Assembly: GCA_016717115.1 (NCBI GenBank)
Contig: JADKGE010000002.1
Location: forward strand, 372,001 to 436,000
DNA: 64,000 nucleotides
Source: Actinomycetota bacterium
Lineage (GTDB): Bacteria > Actinomycetota > Actinomycetes > S36-B12
Direction: 5' to 3'
Shown here in pieces: positions 41,037 through 50,132 of the stretch. Within the stretch, counting starts at the first letter, position 1, and each line of letters starts with the position of its first letter. Both the position numbers and the translations under genes were made by a program. The notes beneath the pieces are model-generated. The model was not told the origin of the DNA. It worked only from the letters and a program-made list of their open reading frames with translations, and did no database searches.

Positions 41037-43010
41037 GTGGTCACCTCTGTTCTCAAGCGCGTCATGGTCGGCAGCCCCCTCAGCAACGATCGGGCGGCCC
41101 ACTCGCTGCTGCCCAAGTGGTTGGCGCTGCCCGTCTTCTGCTCCGACCCGCTCTCGAGCGTTGCGTATGCGACGGAGCAGATCCTGCTGGTGCTGGTCCT
41201 GGGGGGAGTGGCCGCCCTGACCATGACGCCGTGGGTCGGACTGGCGGTCGTCGGGCTCCTGATCATCGTCGTGGCCTCCTACCGCAAGACCGTCTACGCC
41301 TACCCCGGCGGCGGCGGCGCCTACGCCGTTGCGAAGGACAACTTCGGGCAGAAGGCAGCGCTGGTGGCTGCCTCCGCGCTGGTCGTCGACTACATCCTCA
41401 CGGTCGCCGTCTCCATCGCGTCGGGCGTGGCGAACCTCGCATCCGCGTTTCCCGGGCTCGGGCCGTGGGTCGTGGAGATCAGCCTGGCCATGGTGGTGCT
41501 GCTCACCGTCGTGAACCTGCGCGGTGTGAAGGAGTCGGGTCTCTCCTTCGCCCTTCCCACATACGCCTTCATCGCGAGCGTCTTGATCATGCTGGGAATG
41601 GCCCTCTGGAAGGGCATCACGGGCGACCCGGTAGTGGCGGAGTCGGCTGGCTACTCCGTGGATGCGGTAGACGCGACCGCCGCCGCCGCCGTCTTCCTCC
41701 TCCTGCGCGCGTTCGCGTCCGGATGCACCGCGCTCACCGGCGTGGAGGCCGTCAGCAACGGCGTGCCGTTCTTCCGCAAGCCCAAGTCACGCAACGCGGC
41801 GGTGACCCTGACCGCCATGGGGGCTCTGGCCGTGGTCATGTTCGGGGGCATCACCGCACTGGCGGTCACATCGGGAGTGAAGATCGCCGAGGACCCGGCG
41901 ACCCTGGGTCTGCCGGCCGACACGGTGCAGCCCACCGTCATCGCCCAACTCGGCACGGCAGTGTTCGGTGCTGGCTCCATCGGCTTCTTCGCGCTGCAAC
42001 TGTTCACCACGGCCGTGCTCGTACTCGCCGCCAACACGGCCTACAACAGCTTCCCGATTCTGGGCTCGGTGCTCGGGCGGGACGGCTTCCTGCCCCGTCA
42101 GTTCGGACGCCGGGGCGACCGCCTGGTCTTCAGCAACGGGGTGCTCATCCTCGCCGGCAGTGCCGCGGTGCTGCTCGTGGCGTTCGACGCCAGCGTGACG
42201 CGGCTGGTCCAGCTGTACATCCTCGGCGTCTTCCTGTCGTTCACCATCTCGCAGGGCGGCATGGTGCGGCATTGGGGACGGGAGCTGCGAACGGCCACGG
42301 GAAGCACCCGGGGCAGGATCCAGCGGTCGCGCGCCCTCAACATGGTGGGGGCGTGCGTGACCGCCCTGGTGCTGGTGATCGTCGTCTTCACGAAGTTCAG
42401 CCACGGCGCGTGGCTCGTGATCATCGCGGTGCCCGTCTTCTACCTCATCATGACGGCGATCCAACATCACTACCAGCGCACGGACCGGCGACTGGCCGCG
42501 CCTCCCGGCGGCTTCACGCTGCCCAGTCGCGTCCACTCCGTGGTGCTCGTGTCCCGCTTGAATGCCCCCGCCATGCAGGCGCTCGCGTTCGCTCGGGCCG
42601 CGCGGCCGTCGTCGTTGGTGGGCCTGCACGTCCAGACGGATCGCAGCAACGTGCGTGACCTCGAGAAGGCCTGGGAACAAAGGGAGATCCCCGTGCCGCT
42701 CGTGGTGGTCGACTCGCCCTTCCGCGATGTGACCGGTCCGGTCGTCGACTACGTGAAGCGGATGAAGGCCGATCGGCCCGGCGACATGGTCGCCGTCTAC
42801 ATCCCCGAGTACGTGGTCCGTCATTGGTGGGAGGGCCTGCTCCACAACCAGAGCGCGATCCGGCTCAAGACCAGACTGCTCTTCGTGCCCGGTGTCGTGA
42901 CGACCAGCGTGCCCATGCTGCTGGCGGGCGTCCAGGAGCCACGTCAGCCCGACCAGTGGATGCCTCCGCGCGAGGAGGCATCGCAGAGCGGCACTCACGG
43001 TCTGGCGTGA
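41037..43010 (+). CDS. APC-family permease, KimA-like potassium importer
   Basis: 657 residues: twelve membrane helices (about 25-470) and a cytoplasmic C-terminal domain (about 500-640). Motifs resemble Bacillus KimA: FCSDPLSSVAYATEQILL, YAYPGGGGAYAVAKDNFG, LVVDYILTVAVSIASG, ASGCTALTGVEAVSNGVP and, near the end, the LLHNQSAIRLKTRLLF stretch. KimA is a proton-coupled high-affinity K+ importer inhibited by c-di-AMP. The two genes downstream encode a KdpD/KdpE-like pair, the classical potassium-limitation sensor, which supports the assignment. Substrate is inferred from similarity by eye and from context. Confidence 0.78.
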   Translation: MVTSVLKRVMVGSPLSNDRAAHSLLPKWLALPVFCSDPLSSVAYATEQILLVLVLGGVAALTMTPWVGLAVVGLLIIVVASYRKTVYAYPGGGGAYAVAKDNFGQKAALVAASALVVDYILTVAVSIASGVANLASAFPGLGPWVVEISLAMVVLLTVVNLRGVKESGLSFALPTYAFIASVLIMLGMALWKGITGDPVVAESAGYSVDAVDATAAAAVFLLLRAFASGCTALTGVEAVSNGVPFFRKPKSRNAAVTLTAMGALAVVMFGGITALAVTSGVKIAEDPATLGLPADTVQPTVIAQLGTAVFGAGSIGFFALQLFTTAVLVLAANTAYNSFPILGSVLGRDGFLPRQFGRRGDRLVFSNGVLILAGSAAVLLVAFDASVTRLVQLYILGVFLSFTISQGGMVRHWGRELRTATGSTRGRIQRSRALNMVGACVTALVLVIVVFTKFSHGAWLVIIAVPVFYLIMTAIQHHYQRTDRRLAAPPGGFTLPSRVHSVVLVSRLNAPAMQALAFARAARPSSLVGLHVQTDRSNVRDLEKAWEQREIPVPLVVVDSPFRDVTGPVVDYVKRMKADRPGDMVAVYIPEYVVRHWWEGLLHNQSAIRLKTRLLFVPGVVTTSVPMLLAGVQEPRQPDQWMPPREEASQSGTHGLA

Positions 43011-43027
43011 GTGCCAGACTAGGAAGC

Positions 43028-44422
43028 GTGGCAGTGCCCGTTGATTCGCGTCGTCGCACGATTCGCGTCGCCTCGTCAGTGGTGGGTCTTGGGGTTGTCT
43101 GGCTGACGGTGCTGGCCTTCACGCACGCCAATCCCATCGATCTGACGATCGCCCTGCTCGTGGTGCTCGCCGAAGTGCTTGCGGTGGCCGTCATGAGCGG
43201 TCCTGTGCTTGCAGTGGTGGTCGCGCTCCTCGCCGTCGTCCTCGTCAACTGGTACCTGGTGCCGCCGTTCGGGACCTTCGAGATCGCGAGCACCGAGAAC
43301 GTCGTGGCCCTGGTTGTCTTCGCCTTCGTCGCAACGGTGGCTGCCGCGCTCGTCGAACTCGGTGCGCGAGCGAGGGCGCGAGCGGAGGTGTCAGCCCGGC
43401 AGGCCGAGCTGCTCGGCGAGATCGTCGGCGCCCACCAGAGCGACGATGCGGTCACGGCCCTCGAGCGGATCCGTAGCGAGCTTCGCCTCGACAGTGTCGA
43501 ACTGCTGGGGCCGACCCAGGGGATGACCGCCGTCGTCGCGACTGCCGGACCGGGATCGTTTCGCGGGAACCCTGCCATCGATGTCCCGCTTGCCGACGGC
43601 TACCGCCTGCTCGGCTACGGCCGGGAGGTGTTCGCCCCGGACCCGGGCTTCCTCACCTCGTTGGGCTCCGCAGCCGTCCTCGCGTTCGAGAGCGAGCGAC
43701 TCGAGGAGGAGACCAGAAGGGCTGAGGAGCTGTCGGCGATCGACCGCGCGCGCACGGCTCTGCTGGCCAGTGTCGGACACGACCTGCGCACTCCGCTGAC
43801 CGGGCTGCGAGTCAGCGTCGACACGCTCCTTTCGACGCAGGCAACCGTGTCCGAGGACGAAAGACGCGAGCTGCTCGAGACCATCGACGATTCCGCGGAG
43901 CGGCTCGACGCACTCATCACGAACCTTCTGGACATGAGTCGCCTCCAGGCCGGCGCCGTCCTCGCGCATCCCCAGCCCACGGACCTCATCGAGACGGTCG
44001 ATCGGGTGCTGATCGCCGCGCCCGACGCGCGCATCCATGTCGATCTGCCGGAATCCGTGCCGCTGGTCAGGGCCGATCCCGCGCTCCTTGAGCGGGTCGT
44101 GGCCAACCTGGTGTCCAACGCGCTGCGCTACTCGCCGGCGGCCTCGTCGGTGTCCATCACGGCGCACCAGCGGGATGGCGACGTTCTCCTGGACGTGGTC
44201 GACCAGGGTCCGGGGATCCCCCCGGAGCAGCGCGAGGAGGTATTCGCGCCGTTCCATCGGGTGGGTGCCCGTCCCGATGGCGGCAGCGGACTGGGCCTGG
44301 CCATCGTGCGTGGCTTCGCCGATGCGATGGAGATCGGCGTCGAGCTCATACCGAGTGAGCGGCTTGGACTGACCGCTCGGCTGCGGATGCGCGTGTGGAC
44401 GACTGAGGGGATGAGCTCGTGA
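43028..44422 (+). CDS. Short KdpD-like sensor histidine kinase
   Basis: 464 residues. Four membrane helices form a DUF4118 domain of KdpD type (about 12-112; VLVNWYLVPPFGTFEIASTEN is the helix 3-4 loop). A weak GAF-like region, HisKA with His251 (ASVGHDLRTPLTGL) and a HATPase domain follow. The large N-terminal KdpD and USP domains of enterobacterial KdpD are absent, so c-di-AMP/USP sensing must differ. GTG 43028 has CAGACT seven bases upstream; GTG 43034 with AGGA is an alternative. The stop overlaps the regulator start (GTGA). Confidence 0.85.
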   Translation: MAVPVDSRRRTIRVASSVVGLGVVWLTVLAFTHANPIDLTIALLVVLAEVLAVAVMSGPVLAVVVALLAVVLVNWYLVPPFGTFEIASTENVVALVVFAFVATVAAALVELGARARARAEVSARQAELLGEIVGAHQSDDAVTALERIRSELRLDSVELLGPTQGMTAVVATAGPGSFRGNPAIDVPLADGYRLLGYGREVFAPDPGFLTSLGSAAVLAFESERLEEETRRAEELSAIDRARTALLASVGHDLRTPLTGLRVSVDTLLSTQATVSEDERRELLETIDDSAERLDALITNLLDMSRLQAGAVLAHPQPTDLIETVDRVLIAAPDARIHVDLPESVPLVRADPALLERVVANLVSNALRYSPAASSVSITAHQRDGDVLLDVVDQGPGIPPEQREEVFAPFHRVGARPDGGSGLGLAIVRGFADAMEIGVELIPSERLGLTARLRMRVWTTEGMSS

Positions 44423-45120
44423 GCACCGTCCTGCTGGTCGAGGACGACGAGCGGCTGCGGCGGGCGCTGGCCCTGACTCTGCGTGCACGCGGATACACGG
44501 TCACCGACGTGGCGACGGGGCGCGAGGCGTTGGCCGAGGCGAGCCATCGGAAGCTGGACGCGATCGTGCTGGATCTGGGGCTGCCCGACCTCGACGGGCT
44601 GGAGGTGATCCGCCGAGTCCGGGAGTCGTCCGCGCTCCCCATCGTCGTGCTGTCCGCCCGCCGCGACGAGTCGGACAAGGTCCAGGCGCTCGACGCCGGT
44701 GCCGATGACTACATGACCAAGCCGTTCGGGGTCGACGAGCTGCTCGCCCGCCTCCGCGCGGCCGTTCGTCGGTCCGGTCGTGGCGAGGACCAGCGGGTCG
44801 TGGCGACTCCGGACTTCACTATCGACCTGGGCAGGAAGACCCTCACCGACCGGTCGCTGGCGCCCATCCACCTGACCCCGACCGAGTGGGGGGTGCTGGA
44901 GACGCTGGTCCGGGCGAACGGATTGCTGGTCACGTCCGCCGATCTGCTCTCCGAGGTGTGGGGCCCCGGGTACGAGGAGCAGACGAACTACCTGAGGGTG
45001 TACGTGGGGCAGCTGCGCCGCAAGATCGAGCCCGACGTCACGCGTCCGCGCTACCTCCTCACGACGCCAGGCATCGGCTATCGCTTCGATGCCTCGGGAG
45101 CGACGCCGACGAGCGCCTAG
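44419..45120 (+). CDS. KdpE-like OmpR-family response regulator
   Basis: 233 residues. Receiver domain with Asp52 (IVLDLGLPDLDG) and Lys in DYMTKPFGVDELLAR; C-terminal winged helix ending RPRYLLTTPGIGYRF. NYLRVYVGQLRRKIE is the KdpE-type recognition helix region. It is translationally coupled to the kinase and probably acts on the direct repeats upstream of the permease. It is convergent with the L,D-transpeptidase gene. Confidence 0.87.
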   Translation: MSTVLLVEDDERLRRALALTLRARGYTVTDVATGREALAEASHRKLDAIVLDLGLPDLDGLEVIRRVRESSALPIVVLSARRDESDKVQALDAGADDYMTKPFGVDELLARLRAAVRRSGRGEDQRVVATPDFTIDLGRKTLTDRSLAPIHLTPTEWGVLETLVRANGLLVTSADLLSEVWGPGYEEQTNYLRVYVGQLRRKIEPDVTRPRYLLTTPGIGYRFDASGATPTSA

Positions 45121-45130
45121 GGCCGCGCTG

Positions 45131-45931
45131 CTACATGCGGTCGATGAGCGACTGCGGCCCGATCACGATGACGGGCTTGCGATCCGGGTCGAGCCAGGTC
45201 AGCACCCGGCGCATCACCTGCTCGGACACGGCGATGCAGCCAGCGGTGGACCGGCCGTCGGACACGTGCAGGAAGATCCCGCCGCCGAGCCGGGTGTCGG
45301 CGGGCGCGCTGGTCCGTCGGATGCCGTCCGTCCCGGCCTGGATGGGGCCGTCGGGGAGATTGAAGTCGAGGACGGCGACGTAGCGGTACTGCTTGCCGTG
45401 CGACCACAGGTGCTCGACGTAGCCGCCGAATGAACGCCACGAGACTGCGGCGTTCTGGAAGACGTTGTACGTGCGGGGGCTCTCCGGGTTGTAGGTCCAG
45501 GCGTCGTTGCGATCGAACTGGGTGTAGCGCAGGCTCGTGCCGGGGTCGGGCAGCCGCCCGAAGGCGTTGACGATGCCGAACGTTCCGGCCGGGGTCTTCC
45601 CGCTGCCCTGCCGTCGGTCCCCGCCCTTCACCAGCCCGCTCCAGCCCAGGCGGGCAGGGGCGGCGCCGACCACCTGGGTCCACCCGCCCTTGCCGTCGCG
45701 CTCGTAGGCGCGCAGCGTGGCGTGCGTGGCCGACCAGCTCGCGGCCGTCACGACGATGACCTGCCCTGCCGTTCCGACGTGGGCGAGCTGCGAGGGGTGG
45801 TAGTCCGGCGCCTGGGCCGCCTCGACCGGCCGTGATGCGGCGGGCAGGGCCAGAAGGGTGACGGACAGCACCATCCCCAGCGTGACGAGCACGCGGGCAG
45901 GGCGCCGTAGGCGAACGTGGGGGAAGCTCAC
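45131..45931 (-). CDS. Secreted L,D-transpeptidase-family (YkuD-like) protein
   Basis: 266 residues. An Arg-rich start and one hydrophobic segment (about 12-38) form a signal peptide or anchor. The catalytic region GGGIFLHVSDGRSTAGCIAVSE-like (a stretch around residues 215-235) has the H-x14-17-S-T-x-G-C order of YkuD enzymes with the catalytic Cys. Such enzymes make or modify 3-3 peptidoglycan crosslinks or attach proteins; this bacterial subgroup is also called the ErfK-like family. GTG 45931 is chosen because TACCGT precedes it by six bases; the frame extends 19 codons further upstream. Confidence 0.78.
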   Translation of the reverse strand: MSFPHVRLRRPARVLVTLGMVLSVTLLALPAASRPVEAAQAPDYHPSQLAHVGTAGQVIVVTAASWSATHATLRAYERDGKGGWTQVVGAAPARLGWSGLVKGGDRRQGSGKTPAGTFGIVNAFGRLPDPGTSLRYTQFDRNDAWTYNPESPRTYNVFQNAAVSWRSFGGYVEHLWSHGKQYRYVAVLDFNLPDGPIQAGTDGIRRTSAPADTRLGGGIFLHVSDGRSTAGCIAVSEQVMRRVLTWLDPDRKPVIVIGPQSLIDRM

Positions 45932-45937
45932 CGGTCT

Positions 45938-45943
45938 ACGGTA
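45938..45943 (-). promoter_or_regulatory. -10 box TACCGT, leaderless promoter
   Basis: Minus-strand TACCGT, six bases, then GTG 45931; it decides the start of the transpeptidase gene. Confidence 0.48.
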
Positions 45944-46080
45944 AACGGCGTGTTTCGTCTCTGTCCAAACACCCCCAAACGACATCACGTGTTAGCCACC
46001 AATTCGGTAACAGTCTGTCCTTAGGGACCTCCTGCTCGGTACGTTCGACATGTTGATCCCACGTAGGAGAGGACACACCC

Positions 46081-47298
46081 ATGCGCAAGTCCATGCTTGT
46101 GGTGCCGGTCATCCTGACCGCATCACTCGTGGCTGCCTGTTCCGGCAGCAGTACGAGTTCGGAATCCACCTCGGCCGCAGCGAGCGCCGCTGCCACCAGC
46201 GCTGCCGCCAGTGCCGCTGCGAGTACCGCCGCGAGCGCCGCCGGAAGTGCGATGAGCTCAGCCGACCTCGCCGCCATGTGCGGCACCACGGTCGATGCCA
46301 TCGCCGCCAAGGCGAAGGAGGAGGGCAATGTCAATCTGATCGCCCTGCCCGACACGTGGGCCAACTACGCGGGCATCCTGAAGTCGTTCCGCGACACCTA
46401 TGGCCTTGAGGCACCCGTCGCGAACCCCGATGGATCCTCGGCCGACGAGCTGACGGCCATCAAGACCCTGGCCGGCCAGCCGGACAAGCCCGATGCGATC
46501 GACATCGGCCCGTCCTTCACCGAGCAGGCCAAGGCCGAGGGCCTCATCACCCCGTACCAGACCACCAACTGGGCCGAGATCCCCGACAACCTGAAGGACC
46601 CCGACGGCAACTGGATCGGCTCGTACTACGGAATCATGTCGATCGGCAGCAACACCACGCTCGTGCCGAACGCACCCGCGACGTGGGCCGACCTGAAGAA
46701 GCCCGAGTACAAGGGCCAGGTCACGATGAACGGTGATCCGCGCGAGGCGGGTGCGGCCTTCGCAGCAGTCGTTGCGGCGTCGCTGGCCAACGGCGGCTCC
46801 TACGACGACATCATGCCGGGCATCCAGTACTTCTCCGACCTGAAGAAGTCGGGCAACCTCCAGGTGATCGACGTGACGGAGGCCGCACTGGTCTCCGGGG
46901 ACGTACCGATCGCGCTCGACTGGTCGTACAACTTCCCGGGCATCCTGCCGAAGCTGCAGGAGGGCGGGTTCGACATGAAGGTGACGATCCCGACCGACGG
47001 CCTTTACGGGTCCTACTACGCACAGTCCGTCGTCTCTGACGCCGTGCACCCGTGCGCAGCCGCCCTGTGGATGGAGCACATCACCGGCGATGCCGGTGCG
47101 CTCGGCTACCTCGAGGGCGGGGCCATCCCGGCTCGCTACGCAGCCATGGACGCTGCCGGCGTCATCACCGACGAGATGAAGGCCAACCTGCCCAGCGCGG
47201 ACCTGATCTCGCAGATCACCTTCCCGACCGCGGCGCAGACCGAGGCCATGAAGGCACAGCTCACCGAGAACTGGGGGCCGATGGTCGCCGACCTGTAG
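46081..47298 (+). CDS. ABC transporter substrate-binding lipoprotein
   Basis: 405 residues. A lipoprotein signal ends in the lipobox LVAAC, and an Ala/Ser-rich linker (about 20-60) tethers the domain. The binding domain is of the spermidine/putrescine-iron-phosphonate (PotD/AfuA) class, for example YYGIMSIGSNTTLVPNAP and ALVSGDVPIALDWSYNFPG. The ATG has GGAGAGGA upstream. It heads an operon with two permeases, an ATPase and a metallophosphoesterase. The last gene suggests a phosphorylated organic ligand, but this is inference. Confidence 0.85.
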   Translation: MRKSMLVVPVILTASLVAACSGSSTSSESTSAAASAAATSAAASAAASTAASAAGSAMSSADLAAMCGTTVDAIAAKAKEEGNVNLIALPDTWANYAGILKSFRDTYGLEAPVANPDGSSADELTAIKTLAGQPDKPDAIDIGPSFTEQAKAEGLITPYQTTNWAEIPDNLKDPDGNWIGSYYGIMSIGSNTTLVPNAPATWADLKKPEYKGQVTMNGDPREAGAAFAAVVAASLANGGSYDDIMPGIQYFSDLKKSGNLQVIDVTEAALVSGDVPIALDWSYNFPGILPKLQEGGFDMKVTIPTDGLYGSYYAQSVVSDAVHPCAAALWMEHITGDAGALGYLEGGAIPARYAAMDAAGVITDEMKANLPSADLISQITFPTAAQTEAMKAQLTENWGPMVADL

Positions 47299-47307
47299 TC
47301 GTAGGGA

Positions 47308-47347
47308 GCGAAAGTGGGGCGTTGATCCGTCGACGCCCCACTTTCGC
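47308..47347 (+). terminator. Intra-operon hairpin after the binding-protein gene
   Basis: GCGAAAGTGGGGCGT pairs with ACGCCCCACTTTCGC (15 bp, perfect) around a 10-base loop. Placed between binding protein and permease, it would make the binding protein more abundant than the rest of the transporter. Confidence 0.7.
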
Positions 47348-47392
47348 GCGGCGTACCCCCTAGCCTTGACCTCGCGACTCGAAGGAGGCTGC

Positions 47393-48253
47393 GTGCGCTC
47401 GTTGTTCCGGCGGGACAACCGTCTCGGCCTACTGGTTGCGCTGCCCTTCGCGGCCTTCGTCGGCCTGTTCCTCGTGTACCCGATGGTGGTCGTGATCTAC
47501 AAGTCGGTCATGTCGGATGGGACCTTCAGCCTCGACGCCCTCGGCCGTGCAGTGTCCGGTCCCTACCGCACCGGCTTCATCAACTCGATCGCGCTGTCCT
47601 TCTGGAGCGCCCTCATCGGCGGGGTGATCGGCCTGCTGCTGGCCCTCACGATGAAGAGCCTGGCTCGGCCTCGATGGCTGCACTCGTCCCTCGACGCCTG
47701 GTCGTCCGTCGCCTCGCAGCTCGGCGGCATCATCCTGGCCTTCGCGTTCATCGCCACCATCGGCGCCCAGGGCGCCGTCACCAAGGTCTTCATGAACTTC
47801 GGGATAGACCTCAAGTCGATGGGCGTCTCCACCACCGGGTTCTGGGGACTGGTCGTCGTGTACCTGTACTTCCAGATCCCCCTGATGTTCCTGGTGATGA
47901 TGCCGGCGGTCAACGGACTGAAGGCATCCTGGCGCGAGGCAGCGGCGATCATGGGTGCGTCGCCCCTGCGCTACTGGCGCACCGTGGCCGTGCCGATTCT
48001 CACGCCGTCCACCTTGGGCGGGATCCTGCTGCTGTTCGTCAACTCCTTCACGGCGTACGCGACGGCATACGTGCTCAACGCCAGCTATCCGATCGTGCCG
48101 CTGCAGATCCGGTTCCTGCTCCAGGGCAACGTCATCACCGGTGAGGAGGACCTCGGTAACGCCATCGTCTTCTGGGTGATCCTCCTACTGCTGACCAGCC
48201 TCCTGCTGGTCACCGTCATGCAGCGACGGACGTTGAAGTGGATGAGCTCTTGA
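47393..48253 (+). CDS. ABC transporter permease 1
   Basis: 286 residues, six membrane helices. WREAAAIMGASPLRYWRTVAVP is the EAA motif that contacts the ATPase. It belongs to the PotB/AfuB-like importer class. GTG 47393 has AAGGAGG upstream. Its end overlaps the next permease gene. Confidence 0.88.
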   Translation: MRSLFRRDNRLGLLVALPFAAFVGLFLVYPMVVVIYKSVMSDGTFSLDALGRAVSGPYRTGFINSIALSFWSALIGGVIGLLLALTMKSLARPRWLHSSLDAWSSVASQLGGIILAFAFIATIGAQGAVTKVFMNFGIDLKSMGVSTTGFWGLVVVYLYFQIPLMFLVMMPAVNGLKASWREAAAIMGASPLRYWRTVAVPILTPSTLGGILLLFVNSFTAYATAYVLNASYPIVPLQIRFLLQGNVITGEEDLGNAIVFWVILLLLTSLLLVTVMQRRTLKWMSS

Positions 48254-49080
48254 GCGCCGGGAGCCGTCGCTGGCGCCCGACCGGCGTGGTGAAGTGGGCG
48301 TTCCTGATCTGCGTGGGCCTGTTCTTCCTGGTGCCGATGCTGGCCATGGCGCGTTTCGCGTTCCAGGCCGTGCCCATGGCACTGCTGACACCGGACAAGT
48401 TCTTCACGGGCTGGTCCGTCTCGGGCCTGGGCGCCGCCCTGACCGATCCGGACATCCTCACGGCCGCGAAGAACAGCCTCATGCTGGTTGTGCTCGCCAT
48501 CATCCTCAACCTCGTCCTGCTCGTTCCGCTGTCCATCATCACCGAAGTGCGCAATCCCGCGCTGCGTCCCTACCTGACCGCGTTAACGCTCCTGCCGTGG
48601 GTCATCCCGCCCATCGCCCTGGTGGTGGGTGTGTCCGCCACGTTCCGAGCCACCGTGCCGTGGTTCCTGGCGAGCATCTTCAGCCTCGTGCCGTTCTACG
48701 CGCTGTGGGCGATGCCGTTCACCTACCGGGCCCTGGACGCCGGGCTGCAGGCCATCAACGCACGGACGCTGTACGAGGCGGCACGGAGCATGGGGGCATC
48801 ACTGGGCACGATCATCTTCAAGGTGCTGCTGCCCAACATGCGAGCCTCGATGGTGGCCGCTGCGGCCCTGACCGCCGCCATGGTGCTCGGCGAGTTCGTG
48901 TTCGCGTCCCTGCTGCTGAAGAAGACCCTCCCGACGGAGATGGTCATCTACCAGCGCAGCGATCCGCGCGGGGGCCTCGGCTTGGCGCTGCTCGTCATGA
49001 TTCTCACCGCACTCGCCATCGGCCTCGTCGTGCGCACCCTGCGCAAGCGCGGCCTCAACGTCCAGACGACTGGCATGTAG
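48238..49080 (+). CDS. ABC transporter permease 2
   Basis: 280 residues, six membrane helices, PotC-like. The EAA motif is LYEAARSMGASLGTIIFKVLLP. The GTG at 48238 lies inside the previous gene; a TTG at 48250 (overlapping the stop) is an alternative start. It forms the second half of the membrane channel. Confidence 0.86.
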   Translation: MDELLSAGSRRWRPTGVVKWAFLICVGLFFLVPMLAMARFAFQAVPMALLTPDKFFTGWSVSGLGAALTDPDILTAAKNSLMLVVLAIILNLVLLVPLSIITEVRNPALRPYLTALTLLPWVIPPIALVVGVSATFRATVPWFLASIFSLVPFYALWAMPFTYRALDAGLQAINARTLYEAARSMGASLGTIIFKVLLPNMRASMVAAAALTAAMVLGEFVFASLLLKKTLPTEMVIYQRSDPRGGLGLALLVMILTALAIGLVVRTLRKRGLNVQTTGM

Positions 49081-49088
49081 GGGATCAC

Positions 49089-50132
49089 GTGGCAACTGTT
49101 GAACTGATCGGCATTCGCAAGGCGTTCGGACCCTCTGTAGCGCTGGAGGACTTCAGCTTGTCCATCAACTCCGGAGAGCTCGTGTGCCTGCTGGGTCCGA
49201 GCGGCTGCGGCAAGACCACGGCCCTGCGGATCCTCGCCGGCTTCGAGCGCCCGGATGGCGGCTCGGTCGAGGTGGACGGCCGCGACCTGGCCGACGATCC
49301 ACCGGAGAAGCGGCAGTTCGGGATGGTGTTCCAGGACTACAGCCTGTTCCCCAACATGACCGCGCGGCAGAACATCGACTTCGGGCTGAAGGTGCAGAAG
49401 CGCCCCGCCGCGGAGCGCGCCACCATCATCGAGCGGATGATCGAGGTCACCGGGCTTCAGGAGCAGGTCGACAAGTACCCGCACCAGATGTCCGGCGGGC
49501 AGAAGCAGCGGGTCGCCCTCGCCCGCGCCATCGCCACCTCGCCGAAGGTGCTGCTGCTCGACGAGCCGCTGTCCGCGCTGGACGCGAAGGTGCGCGAGAC
49601 CCTGCGCGACGAGATCAGGCGCCTGCAGCTGGAGATCGGCGTGACCACCGTGTTCGTCACGCACGATCAGCACGAGGCGCTGGCCATCGCCGACCGGGTC
49701 GGTGTCATGAGCAATGGCCGCCTCGAGCAGCTGGCCCCGCCGCAGGAGCTGTACGAGAACCCCGCGAACGAGTTCGTCGCGAGCTTCATCGGAACCGTCA
49801 ACAAGCTGCCCGCGGTCGGCACCGACGACGGGCGCTGGCAGGTGCTCGGCCGGTCCGTCCCGGCCAGTGTGACGAGCAGCGCCGGCGAGGCGAACACCGC
49901 CGCCGTCCGGCCCGAGCAGATCGCCCTGGACCCGGTGCCGGGAGGTCCGGCGCACGTCGTGTCTGTGTCCTTCCTCGGCCCGATGACCCGCGTGATCCTG
50001 CAGGACGACGAACTGGGGCGCGTGGTGGCCGACATCATCAGTGCCGACGCCACCGGGCTGGTCCCCGGCCAGGATGTGCGCGCCCGATTGCGAGATGACG
50101 TGAGCGAGGCCGTCCTCATCGGCCCGCGGTGA
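49089..50132 (+). CDS. ABC transporter ATP-binding protein, PotA/FbpC type
   Basis: 347 residues. Walker A GPSGCGKTT, Q-loop VFQDYSLFPNMT, signature MSGGQKQRVAL, Walker B LLLDEPLSALD, His switch VFVTHDQHEAL. A C-terminal TOBE regulatory domain (about 240-347) follows, with AAVRPEQIAL. GTG 49089 has AGGGGAT upstream. It overlaps the metallophosphoesterase gene by four bases. Confidence 0.9.
   Translation: MATVELIGIRKAFGPSVALEDFSLSINSGELVCLLGPSGCGKTTALRILAGFERPDGGSVEVDGRDLADDPPEKRQFGMVFQDYSLFPNMTARQNIDFGLKVQKRPAAERATIIERMIEVTGLQEQVDKYPHQMSGGQKQRVALARAIATSPKVLLLDEPLSALDAKVRETLRDEIRRLQLEIGVTTVFVTHDQHEALAIADRVGVMSNGRLEQLAPPQELYENPANEFVASFIGTVNKLPAVGTDDGRWQVLGRSVPASVTSSAGEANTAAVRPEQIALDPVPGGPAHVVSVSFLGPMTRVILQDDELGRVVADIISADATGLVPGQDVRARLRDDVSEAVLIGPR

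Noticed and set aside
46021..46060. Second DosR box at TTAGGGACCTCC before the binding-protein gene
   Set aside because: Only a half-site GGGAC is present; no matching GTCCC at the required distance.
45944..46080. PHO box for the ABC transporter/phosphoesterase operon
   Set aside because: GTTAGCC and GGTAAC half-sites are present but not as the 11-bp direct repeats of GTTCACC type expected for actinobacterial PhoP.
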